64,000 nucleotides of DNA from Luteibacter mycovicinus (GTDB lineage Bacteria; Pseudomonadota; Gammaproteobacteria; Xanthomonadales; Rhodanobacteraceae): contig NZ_JQNL01000001.1 of assembly GCF_000745235.1 (NCBI RefSeq), positions 4,561,267 through 4,625,266 on the forward strand. Direction: 5' to 3'. The translations under genes and the position numbers were made by a program. Below are positions 25,878 through 34,176 of this stretch, piece by piece. The stretch's first letter is position 1. Every line of letters begins with the position of its first letter. The notes beneath the pieces are model-generated. The model was not told where the DNA came from and made no database searches. It saw nothing but the letters and a program-made list of their open reading frames with translations.

Positions 25878-27293
25878 TCAGCTAACCGTTTTCGCCCAGA
25901 CCGCCTGCGCGTTGGTGAATTCGCGCAGGCCGAAGTGCGAAAGCTCACGCCCGTAGCCGCTTTTCTTGACGCCACCGACGGGGATGCGCGCGTCCGACGC
26001 ACTGAAGCCGTTGATGAAGACGCCGCCGGTCTCGAGCCGACGTGCCACGCGCTGCGCCCGGGCGACGTCACCGGTCCACAGGTTGCCGCATAGCCCGTAA
26101 TCGCTTGTGTTCGCCAGTTCGATGGCGTGCTCCACATCGTTCGCGATGGTGATCGCGGCGACCGGACCGAAGGTCTCTTCGTCGAAGGCGGCCATGCCCG
26201 GGGCGACATCGCTCAATACGGTGGGCTCGTAGAAGTTTCCGGCTCCCGGCACTTTCTTGCCACCCAACAGCAGCTTGGCTCCCGCCGCAATGGTTCGTTC
26301 GACCTGATCATGCAGTTCGTCGCGCAGGTCCTTACGCGCCATCGGGCCAATTCGTGTTGCGGCGTCCATGGGATCGCCGACTTTCAGGGTTTTTGCCGCC
26401 TCGACGAACTTGCGCGTGAACTCCTCTGCGACGGGACGCTCGAGGATGAAGCGCTTGGCCGCCAGGCAGACCTGTCCGGCATTCTGGAAGCGACCGCGGA
26501 TTGCCGCCTCGACCGCACCATCGATGTTCGCGTCGGCCAGGACGATGAAGGCGTCGCTGCCACCCAGTTCGAGCAGGCTCTTTTTCAACGCCCTGGCTGC
26601 CGTCGAAGCGACCGCGGCGCCCGCGCGCATGCTGCCGGTCAAGGTGACAGCGGCGATGCGGGAGTCTTCGATGACGTGCGCGACCGTCTCGTTATCGGCG
26701 TTGAGGTTTGCGAACAACCCCTTGGGAAAGCCGGCCGCCTCGTAGATTTCCTGCAAGGCGTGAGCGGCACCCATCACGTTGGGCGCATGCTTGAGAACGA
26801 AGCCGTTGCCTGAGAGCATGACCGGCCCTGAAGCACGAAGAACCTGCCAGATCGGAAAATTCCACGGCATCACGGCGAGAATGCTGCCGACGGGAAGGTA
26901 AGACACGTAGACCTCGTCGTCGCCGTCCACGGTAACGGGTTCGTCGGCGAGAATGGCCGGTCCGTTCCCGGCGATCCAGTCGATCGTCACCGCGCACTTG
27001 GCGACTTCGGCACGCGCTTCGCCGATCGTCTTGCCCATCTCGGCGGTGATGAGCGAAGCGAGCGCTTCCGAACGTTCCCGCAAGGTGGATGCCAGCCGAC
27101 GGTAGGCTGCCACTCGCTCGGTCATCGGCGTAGCACGCCACAGGCGGAACGCGGAGGCGTTGTTATCGAGCAGCCGCTCGACTTCGTCCGGGGTCTGGTA
27201 GGGGTAAGTCGCGATGAGCTCGTCGCTGGCGGGATTCCGGGACACGCCGCCGTTGGCGTAGATCGCGGCGGGGCTGTTTGCTTCGTTGGTCAT
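25878..27293 (-). CDS. NAD(P)-dependent aldehyde dehydrogenase, succinate-semialdehyde type
   Basis: 471 aa from the ATG at 27291-27293, preceded by a GGAG site. Aldehyde dehydrogenase motifs: PWNFPIW with Asn145, LELGGSD with the general base Glu242, GQVC with the catalytic Cys276. Length and the 'YPYQTPDEVERLLDNN' opening match the Sad/GabD-like group that oxidises succinate semialdehyde. The substrate is inferred from family resemblance. Confidence 0.9.
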   Translation of the reverse strand: MTNEANSPAAIYANGGVSRNPASDELIATYPYQTPDEVERLLDNNASAFRLWRATPMTERVAAYRRLASTLRERSEALASLITAEMGKTIGEARAEVAKCAVTIDWIAGNGPAILADEPVTVDGDDEVYVSYLPVGSILAVMPWNFPIWQVLRASGPVMLSGNGFVLKHAPNVMGAAHALQEIYEAAGFPKGLFANLNADNETVAHVIEDSRIAAVTLTGSMRAGAAVASTAARALKKSLLELGGSDAFIVLADANIDGAVEAAIRGRFQNAGQVCLAAKRFILERPVAEEFTRKFVEAAKTLKVGDPMDAATRIGPMARKDLRDELHDQVERTIAAGAKLLLGGKKVPGAGNFYEPTVLSDVAPGMAAFDEETFGPVAAITIANDVEHAIELANTSDYGLCGNLWTGDVARAQRVARRLETGGVFINGFSASDARIPVGGVKKSGYGRELSHFGLREFTNAQAVWAKTVS

Positions 27294-27510
27294 TTCAAAC
27301 TCCAGAGGGGTGCGCCCCGGGGTTATGGCTGGCGGCATTCATACCGGTTCGCTGCTTTTTGTCTTGCGCCGTTCTGGTTCACGTCGCGTCGCTATCGGTT
27401 GTCGGGGTTCGTCGACCAGTGTAGTTCGGGTCCTGGCAGTGGGACAGCCGCGCGCAGCATTCCCCTGCCCAACATGCGAAAATACCCGGTCACGCCGCCA
27501 GACCGCCCTC

Positions 27511-29145
27511 ATGATCCGACTCACCGACATCAAGCTCCCGCTCGACCACGCCGAAGGCGCGATCGAGGCGGCCATCCGCGCCAGGCTGGGGCTCGGCAAG
27601 GGCGGCGTGCTCGGTTTCACGGTGTTCCGCCGCGGTCACGATGCCCGCAAGCGCGGCCACATCCAACTGATCTACACGCTGGACGTGGAGGTGGCGGACG
27701 AAAAGGGCCTGCTCGAGCGCCATGCCGACGACAAGCACGTGCAGCCGACGCCGGACACCAGCTACCGGTTCGTCGCCCACGCGCCGGCCGATCTGAAGCA
27801 GCGTCCGATTGTCATCGGTCTTGGGCCCTGCGGCCTGTTCGCCGGCCTCCTGCTCGCGCAGATGGGGTACCGACCGATCATTCTCGATCGCGGCAAAGCC
27901 GTGCGCGAACGCACGGTCGACACGTGGGCACTCTGGCGCAAGCGCAAGCTGGAGCCGGAGTCCAATGTGCAGTTCGGCGAGGGCGGGGCAGGGACGTTCT
28001 CCGACGGCAAGCTGTACAGCCAGATCTCCGATCCGCTGCACCACGGTCGCAAGGTGCTCACCGAGTTCGTCAAGGCCGGCGCGCCGGAAGAGATCATGTA
28101 CGTCAGCAAGCCTCACATCGGCACCTTCCGTCTGGTGACGATGGTGGAGTCGATGCGCGAGACGATCGAATCGCTGGGGGGCGAGATCCGCTTCAACCAG
28201 CGTGTCGAGGATCTGCTCATCGACACCGCCGCCGATGGCTCGCGTCAGCTGCGCGGCGTCACGCTGGCCAGCGGTGAGCAACTGTTGAGCGATCATGTCG
28301 TGCTGGCCGTGGGACACAGCGCGCGCGATACGTTCTTCATGTTGCACGATCGCGGTGTGTACATGGAAGCCAAGCCGTTCTCCATCGGCTTTCGCGTCGA
28401 GCATCCGCAGTCGATCATCGATCAGGCCCGGTTCGGGCCGCAGGCGGGGCATGCACTCCTCGGTGCCGCCGATTACAAGCTCGTGCATCACTGCAAGAAC
28501 GGCCGCTCGGTGTACAGCTTCTGCATGTGCCCTGGCGGCACCGTGGTAGCCGCGGCCTCCGAGCCGGAGCGCGTGGTGACCAACGGCATGAGCCAGTACT
28601 CACGCAACGAGCGCAACGCGAATGCCGCGATCGTGGTCGGCATCGACCCGGAAGACTTCGCCGCGTTCGATGACAGCGGTAGCCCGCTGGCCGGCATCGC
28701 CCTGCAGCGTGCGCTCGAATCGCGCGCGTATGAGCTGGGTGGTCGCGATTACAGTGCACCCGCTCAGCTGGTGGGCGACTTCATCAAGGGCAGGGCGTCC
28801 GAAGACTTTGGCAGCGTGCAGCCGTCGTACAAGCCGGGTGTGCGTCTGACCGATCTTGCACCGTCGCTTCCCGGATACGCCATCGAGGCCATTCGTGAAG
28901 CCTTGCCGGCGTTCGATCGGAAGATCAAGGGCTTCGGCATGAACGACGCGCTGCTGACAGGCGTCGAGACGCGTACGTCATCGCCGGTACGTATCCGCCG
29001 GAATGAGACGTACCAGAGCCTCAACACGCAAGGGTTGTTCCCCGCGGGTGAAGGCGCGGGGTACGCGGGCGGCATCCTTTCCGCAGCGGTCGACGGGATC
29101 CGCGTGGCGGAAGCGGTGGCGCTGAGTATCAACGGCGGGAAGTGA
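27511..29145 (+). CDS. NAD(P)/FAD-dependent oxidoreductase (COG2509-like)
   Basis: 544 aa from the ATG at 27511. An N-terminal helper domain (1-95) precedes the dinucleotide-binding motif VIGLGPCGLFAG (101-112), followed by QFGEGGAGTFSDGKL, and a late FPAGEGAGYAGGILSAAVDG FAD signature. This is the uncharacterised FAD dehydrogenase family widely conserved in bacteria. Substrate unknown. Longer in-frame starts exist upstream but lie in the divergent promoter region. Confidence 0.87.
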   Translation: MIRLTDIKLPLDHAEGAIEAAIRARLGLGKGGVLGFTVFRRGHDARKRGHIQLIYTLDVEVADEKGLLERHADDKHVQPTPDTSYRFVAHAPADLKQRPIVIGLGPCGLFAGLLLAQMGYRPIILDRGKAVRERTVDTWALWRKRKLEPESNVQFGEGGAGTFSDGKLYSQISDPLHHGRKVLTEFVKAGAPEEIMYVSKPHIGTFRLVTMVESMRETIESLGGEIRFNQRVEDLLIDTAADGSRQLRGVTLASGEQLLSDHVVLAVGHSARDTFFMLHDRGVYMEAKPFSIGFRVEHPQSIIDQARFGPQAGHALLGAADYKLVHHCKNGRSVYSFCMCPGGTVVAAASEPERVVTNGMSQYSRNERNANAAIVVGIDPEDFAAFDDSGSPLAGIALQRALESRAYELGGRDYSAPAQLVGDFIKGRASEDFGSVQPSYKPGVRLTDLAPSLPGYAIEAIREALPAFDRKIKGFGMNDALLTGVETRTSSPVRIRRNETYQSLNTQGLFPAGEGAGYAGGILSAAVDGIRVAEAVALSINGGK

Positions 29146-29153
29146 CGTCTTCT

Positions 29154-30140
29154 TCAGAGTGCGATCGCGTCGCTGACCGTCAGCACGAGTTTGCCTCGAG
29201 CCTGACCCGCCAGGCTTATCTCGAGTGCGTCGCGCCAGTTTTCCAGGGCGAAGGTACGGGCAACAGGGATATTGAAACGCCCTTCGGCGGCCAGTTCGCC
29301 GTAGCGCTCCAAAACGTCCCAGCGAAGCCGGAAGCCGCCCTCTGCCTGCACACGTTCCGCTCCGGTGCGTGCCCCCGTTTTCGCCGCGCCCTCGAAATCG
29401 GCCGCGGTGATGACTCGGCTCGGATCGCCGTCCACGATGTCGATGAGGTCGGGAAGAGCGCCGACCGATCCTGGTTTCAAGTTGATGGGGGCCGTGTCGA
29501 GAATCACGTCTGGGCGCTGTCCAAGCGCACGAACGCGATCGACCATTCCGTCTCCATGCGCGACCACGGTGGCTCCCATTGCACGCAATCGATCGGCGAA
29601 GGTGTCACCGGCCGTGGCGATGACACGGATGCCTTCGAACAGCGCCATCTGCACTGCGGCGAAACCCACCATCGACCCGGCGCCGTTGACGAGGAGCGTC
29701 TGGCCTTTCTCGGCGCCCGACCAGGTCAGATATCGCGCTGCTGTCTCAACCACCATGGGTAGCGCGGCGGCATCGACATGCGGGAGGCGGTTAGGGAGTC
29801 GGTTCCAGTAATAGAGGATGGCGACGCGGGCGGCGCCTGCCGTGGGGTAGTTCCTGAAATCTGCCGGTCCGTACACCGCATCACCGATGGCTAAGTTAGT
29901 GACGCCCTCACCGACGGCCAGAACCGTGCCCGAAACATCCAGCCCGACGCCGCAAGGCAATTTGCGGGCGGACAGGCCGCGGCAAAGCGCCCAGTCTGCG
30001 GGATTCAGCCCGCAGGCGTGGACCTGCACCGCAATGTGGCCGGCTTGCGGCACGGGGAGAGGCGTCTCGTCGAGTCTCAGGACTTTGGTCGGTTCGCCAT
30101 GAGCGTGGAAGGACAGCGCGTGCATTGTTTTCGTGGTCAC
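29154..30140 (-). CDS. Zinc-less MDR oxidoreductase (quinone-oxidoreductase type)
   Basis: 328 aa from the GTG at 30138-30140. A GroES-like N-terminal half (VGLDVSGTVLAVGEG) and a Rossmann half with the nucleotide site NGAGSMVGFAAVQ. No structural-zinc Cys cluster, so it resembles the QOR/NADP-dependent group. It is divergent from a TetR gene, and the two flank a symmetrical double operator, so it is probably the regulator's target. The stop lies 8 bp from that of the FAD oxidoreductase (convergent). Confidence 0.88.
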   Translation of the reverse strand: MTTKTMHALSFHAHGEPTKVLRLDETPLPVPQAGHIAVQVHACGLNPADWALCRGLSARKLPCGVGLDVSGTVLAVGEGVTNLAIGDAVYGPADFRNYPTAGAARVAILYYWNRLPNRLPHVDAAALPMVVETAARYLTWSGAEKGQTLLVNGAGSMVGFAAVQMALFEGIRVIATAGDTFADRLRAMGATVVAHGDGMVDRVRALGQRPDVILDTAPINLKPGSVGALPDLIDIVDGDPSRVITAADFEGAAKTGARTGAERVQAEGGFRLRWDVLERYGELAAEGRFNIPVARTFALENWRDALEISLAGQARGKLVLTVSDAIAL

Positions 30141-30171
30141 AGAGGTTCTCCATCCGGCGGAATGCGCTAAA

Positions 30172-30212
30172 GTCAGTGACTGACATTTATAGCCGTTATG
30201 TCAGTCACTGAC
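30172..30212. promoter_or_regulatory. Double TetR-type operator between divergent genes
   Basis: GTCAGTGACTGAC at 30172-30184 and GTCAGTCACTGAC at 30200-30212. Each is a 13-bp palindrome (GTCAGT-N-ACTGAC), and the two are exact reverse complements, 28 bp centre to centre. They lie between the oxidoreductase start (30140) and the TetR start (30229), the second only 17 bp before the TetR start, a good position for autorepression. Confidence 0.75.
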
Positions 30213-30228
30213 AATAGAGAGTCCGAAC

Positions 30229-30804
30229 GTGCCGAAAAGTCGAAACAATGTGCGCCGCCGCATGCAGGAGGCGGCCCTCGAACTCTTTCTCGAGAAGGGT
30301 TACGACGGCACGACCGCGGCCGAAATCGCGGCGCGAGCCGGAGTGACGGAGCGGACATTCTTCCGACATTTCCCGGATAAGCGGGAAGTGCTGTTCGACG
30401 AGGCCGAACTGCACGCCAGGCTGGGGGAAGCGATCGCAAGGGCGCCGGCCGAACTCGGTCCGCTTCGGATCGTGCTCTGGGCATTCGAGGCGACGGTCAC
30501 GCTGTTCGAGGAGAACCGTCCGCTCGCCGGACCGGCGCAGTCGGTCATCGCGCAGACGCCGGCGCTTCAGGAGCGACAGTTGACCAAGTCGGCGGCGGTT
30601 ACCCGGACTGTAGCGGGAGCGTTGCTTGGCCGCGGAGTCGACCCGACAGTTGCCGCCTTGACTGCGTCGACGGGTATGGCCATCGCTGGCCATGCGCTCG
30701 GTGCCTGGTTCGAGGACGAGTCGGTACCGCTGGCCGATCAGTTCCGGCGGGCGTTCTTCACGGTAGAGAACATGCCTGCTTGCAGCCGACGTCCGGCCCG
30801 TTAA
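30229..30804 (+). CDS. TetR-family transcriptional regulator
   Basis: 191 aa from a GTG at 30229. The N-terminal HTH is textbook: [37 protein letters not shown] split over residues about 14-50. The C-terminal ligand/dimer domain is ordinary length. It is divergent from the MDR oxidoreductase, with paired palindromes in the gap. The ligand is unknown; control of the neighbouring oxidoreductase is inferred. Confidence 0.92.
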   Translation: MPKSRNNVRRRMQEAALELFLEKGYDGTTAAEIAARAGVTERTFFRHFPDKREVLFDEAELHARLGEAIARAPAELGPLRIVLWAFEATVTLFEENRPLAGPAQSVIAQTPALQERQLTKSAAVTRTVAGALLGRGVDPTVAALTASTGMAIAGHALGAWFEDESVPLADQFRRAFFTVENMPACSRRPAR

Positions 30805-30887
30805 AGCCGATGTGGCCGACGTCTCGGACATCGATGACACGTGCGTCCGTGCACGGTTCCGCCCATACATACTGACGGGTGCCAGAC

Positions 30888-30995
30888 CGTAAACAGGGTG
30901 CCCTTGACGTTGCGGTTGAAGGTGTCATCGAAGTGTTCTTCCGTAATGGCGCCCAGTGGGAGCATCGAGCCGCCGCCTGCGTCGACGAAGCCATC
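30888..30995 (-). pseudogene. SDR-family gene scrap
   Basis: On the minus strand, about 36 codons match the middle of a short-chain dehydrogenase ([20 protein letters not shown], then [11 protein letters not shown]), the segment following the NAG motif. No start, cofactor motif or catalytic YxxxK is present nearby. It is a decayed remnant lying in the 308-bp gap between the TetR and kinase genes. Confidence 0.6.
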
Positions 30996-31112
30996 GGCTT
31001 GATGGGCAGACGGTGCCGCGAGGCGGCGCATGCGCTACCCGAAAGAGCGAGCCTTCATCGATCCTTTTCAGGGTCGTCGGGACAATCGATGCTCGTCTCA
31101 GGAGACCGCTGC

Positions 31113-32729
31113 ATGAGTGACCCGACAGAGCGGGTGCCTACCCGTATCGATTACGAGGGAATGGACCATCCGGGAAGTGACATCTTCTTTGCGGCTGTCT
31201 CGACGACACGTATGCCGATGATCGTCACCGACCCGCGAAAGCCGGACAACCCCATCATCTTCGCGAACCCCGCGTTTCTTCGGATGACCGGATATTCGAC
31301 CGATGAGCTCATCGGTCGGAACTGCCGGCTTCTGCAGGGCCCCGGAACCGACCGGGTGACCATCGCGGCCATCCGCGATGCGGTCGCCGCCAAGCAGGAA
31401 ATCGCTACCGAAATTCTTAACTACCGCCGCGATGGGTCGACGTTCTGGAACGCGCTTTTCGTTTCACCTGTCTACGATGGCAAAGGCGAGGTGGTCTATT
31501 TCTTTGCGTCTCAGCTCGATGTCAGCCGGCGACGTGATGCGGAAGACGCGCTGCGTCAGGCGCAGAAGATGGAAGCCCTCGGGCAGCTGACGGGTGGCAT
31601 CGCGCACGACTTCAACAATCTTCTTCAGCTGATGATCGGCTACGTCGAATCCGTCGAAGTGGGACTGACCCGGCCGCAGATCGAGCGCGACAAGCTGCTG
31701 CGCTTCATCGCTGGCGCCAAGTCCGGTATTCAGCGGGCCTCGACGCTCACTTCCCAGCTTCTTGCCTTTTCGCGAAAGCAGACGTTGCAGGGTCGCGTCG
31801 TCAATCCCAACCAGATTGTCGCCGACATGCAAGACATGCTCGAGCGCTCCATCGGCGCCGACATCGATCTGGAACTCGACCTCGCTCCGGATACGCAAAA
31901 CGCGCGCCTCGATCCAACGCAGCTGGAAGTCGCATTGCTGAACGTGTCGATCAACGCGCGTGATGCGATGGAGGGGCGGGCCGGCAAGCGTCTGACGCTT
32001 CGCACGAGAAACGCGACGCCGCTGGAAATCAACAATCAGGGGGAACTTGCCACGCGTGGCGACGCCTTCGTGGCGATCGACGTCATCGACAACGGGTCGG
32101 GCATGGCGCCGGACGTCGCGGCCCGCGTCATGGATCCCTTCTTTACGACCAAGCCCGAGGGCAAGGGAACGGGCCTTGGCCTTTCGATGGTCTACGGCTT
32201 CGCGAAGCAGTCGGGCGGCGCCGTGGCCGTTTCTTCGGAGGAGGGCAGGGGAACGACCCTGACCATGTATTTCCCCGTGGCCACGGAAACCGACGGTCGC
32301 GGTCCGCAGCCGGTCCGACGCATCGACCGGGCTGCCGACCGAGAGGGGCACGAGCGTGTCGTGGTCGTCGACGACAGGGAGGATCTTGCCGAGCTTGCCC
32401 GGACAATCCTCGAGTCTCATGGGTATCGGGTCGAAGCCTTTACGGATCCGCAGAAGGCGCTCCAGCGCATTGGGGACGATCTCCCGTTCGATATCCTTTT
32501 CACCGACATCGTCATGCCGGGCGACCTCGACGGCGTGTCGCTCGCCCGCAGGGCGAGGGCCATTCGTCCTGGGGTGAAGGTGCTCCTGACAACAGGCTAT
32601 GCGTCGCAGTCGCTTCAGCGGACCGATGCGGGAGGCATCGCGTTCGATGTGCTGAGCAAACCGTATTCCCGCATCGACCTTTTACGGAAGATACGCTTCG
32701 TGCTCGATGGCCCGACCGGCGTGAGCTGA
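31113..32729 (+). CDS. LOV-domain hybrid histidine kinase (blue-light receptor candidate)
   Basis: 538 aa from the ATG at 31113, after AGGAGA. Domain order: PAS/LOV (about 22-140) with the flavin-adduct motif GRNCRLLQG (Cys71); a histidine kinase dimerisation domain with His165 in GGIAHDFNNLL; an ATPase domain with a DNGSGM box and a GKGTGLGLSMVYG box; and a C-terminal receiver domain with phospho-acceptor Asp about 465 and Lys about 516. LOV-HKs with attached receivers sense blue light and usually act on a separate regulator. None is adjacent here. No membrane helices, so it is cytoplasmic. Confidence 0.92.
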   Translation: MSDPTERVPTRIDYEGMDHPGSDIFFAAVSTTRMPMIVTDPRKPDNPIIFANPAFLRMTGYSTDELIGRNCRLLQGPGTDRVTIAAIRDAVAAKQEIATEILNYRRDGSTFWNALFVSPVYDGKGEVVYFFASQLDVSRRRDAEDALRQAQKMEALGQLTGGIAHDFNNLLQLMIGYVESVEVGLTRPQIERDKLLRFIAGAKSGIQRASTLTSQLLAFSRKQTLQGRVVNPNQIVADMQDMLERSIGADIDLELDLAPDTQNARLDPTQLEVALLNVSINARDAMEGRAGKRLTLRTRNATPLEINNQGELATRGDAFVAIDVIDNGSGMAPDVAARVMDPFFTTKPEGKGTGLGLSMVYGFAKQSGGAVAVSSEEGRGTTLTMYFPVATETDGRGPQPVRRIDRAADREGHERVVVVDDREDLAELARTILESHGYRVEAFTDPQKALQRIGDDLPFDILFTDIVMPGDLDGVSLARRARAIRPGVKVLLTTGYASQSLQRTDAGGIAFDVLSKPYSRIDLLRKIRFVLDGPTGVS

Positions 32730-32730
32730 G

Positions 32731-34176
32731 TCAGATATGTGGTTGCTCCTTGCCTGCGGCGCGGACCGGATCTTCGCTGCCGCTGGCGATGGACTGCTTC
32801 AGGGCGACGGCATCCTCGAGACGAGCCGCGCGCGCGGTGATCAGTGACAGCTCCGCGTCGCGCCAGGCCTGTTCGGCGGTAAGGAGCGCGATGAGGCTCA
32901 TGTCGCCGGCGGCGTACTGGGTCTGGGCGATGCGGTAGCTGGCCAGCGCGGTTTCCCTGGCCGCCTGCGCCAGGTCGAAGGCGCGCCTGTCCGCTTCGAC
33001 GGCATGCAGCGCCTCACCGACGTCGGCGAACGCATTGATGGCCGTGCTGCGGTACAACGCAGCCGCCCGGCGGTTGTTGGCCTCGGCGGAGCGCTGCTGA
33101 TGCCGGAGCGTGCCACCGTCGAGGATTGGCGCCGCCAGATCGCCGGCCAGATTCCAGAAGGCCGTGCCGGGCCCGAACAGATCGCCGAACCGCGCTGCGG
33201 ACGAGCCACCGCTGGCGCTAAGGGTCAGAGCGGGCAGGCGGGCGGCGACCGCGACACCCACCTGGGCCGAGGCCGCATGCCATTGCGCCTCGGCTGCCTG
33301 AATATCGGGTCGTTGCTCCAGCCATGCCGACGGCACGCTGGTGGGCAGATCCGTCGGCAAGGTGAAATCGCCCAGTGCGAGGGAGCGCTCCCCAGCATCG
33401 ACCGTGTGGCGACCTTCCAGTGCCGCGTTGCGGTCACGCTGCTTCAGCCACTGTTTCTCGATCGCGGGGCGCTGGGCCTGTGTGGCGGTCAATGTCGCTG
33501 ACTGGAGCAGTACGTCGCTCTGCGCCGCATCGCCCAGGGCATACCGCTTGCGGGCGATCTCCAGGGACTGTTGCTGGACCCTGACCGACTGATCGATGGC
33601 GTCAAGTTGCGCCTGCAGGCTGGCCTCCTCGATAAGACCGACGCACAGGTTGGCGATCAGGGTGAGGCGTGCCGCCTGCCACTGGTAGCGCTGCTCGTCC
33701 GCCTGCGCGACCAACGATTCGACGGCGCGCCGGTTCGCGCCGAAGAGATCGGGGGAGTAGCCGATCGACAGCTGCGCCGTGTGCAGGCTGTACACATAGC
33801 TCCCGTCGGCGGGCACGCTGGACAGCGCGCCCGATGTCTTCTGCCGGGTGGGGTTCACGCCAGCCGTGACGGCAGGAAAGAATGCGCCCCGCTGCGCGAG
33901 CGCCGTCTCCTGCGCCGCCAGCAGAGCTTCTTGCGCCGCCTGGATATCGGGGCTGTCGCGCAGCGCCCGCGCCACGCGCTCGTCCATCGCTGGCGCGCCG
34001 AACGATGACCACCAGTGGTCCCGCTCATCGGGCGAGACCGTGGCCGGGACGGTGGGCGACGGAAAGGCCTTCGCCAGGTCCGGTTTGGCGAAGTCGGGGC
34101 CGACCGCACAGCCGGCCATCGACACGAGAAGCCCACCCATCAGGAGAGACGCAAACAGGACTTTGCACAGGTTCAT
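32731..34176 (-). CDS. RND efflux outer membrane lipoprotein (NodT family)
   Basis: 481 aa. Lipoprotein signal ending 'SMAGC' near residue 22, then two repeats of the TolC-like beta-alpha fold (FWNLAGDLAAPILDGG in the second). It forms the outer membrane exit duct of a tripartite pump. The ATG overlaps the permease stop by 4 bp (34173-34176), so it is the last gene of the adaptor-permease-duct operon. Confidence 0.92.
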   Translation of the reverse strand: MNLCKVLFASLLMGGLLVSMAGCAVGPDFAKPDLAKAFPSPTVPATVSPDERDHWWSSFGAPAMDERVARALRDSPDIQAAQEALLAAQETALAQRGAFFPAVTAGVNPTRQKTSGALSSVPADGSYVYSLHTAQLSIGYSPDLFGANRRAVESLVAQADEQRYQWQAARLTLIANLCVGLIEEASLQAQLDAIDQSVRVQQQSLEIARKRYALGDAAQSDVLLQSATLTATQAQRPAIEKQWLKQRDRNAALEGRHTVDAGERSLALGDFTLPTDLPTSVPSAWLEQRPDIQAAEAQWHAASAQVGVAVAARLPALTLSASGGSSAARFGDLFGPGTAFWNLAGDLAAPILDGGTLRHQQRSAEANNRRAAALYRSTAINAFADVGEALHAVEADRRAFDLAQAARETALASYRIAQTQYAAGDMSLIALLTAEQAWRDAELSLITARAARLEDAVALKQSIASGSEDPVRAAGKEQPHI

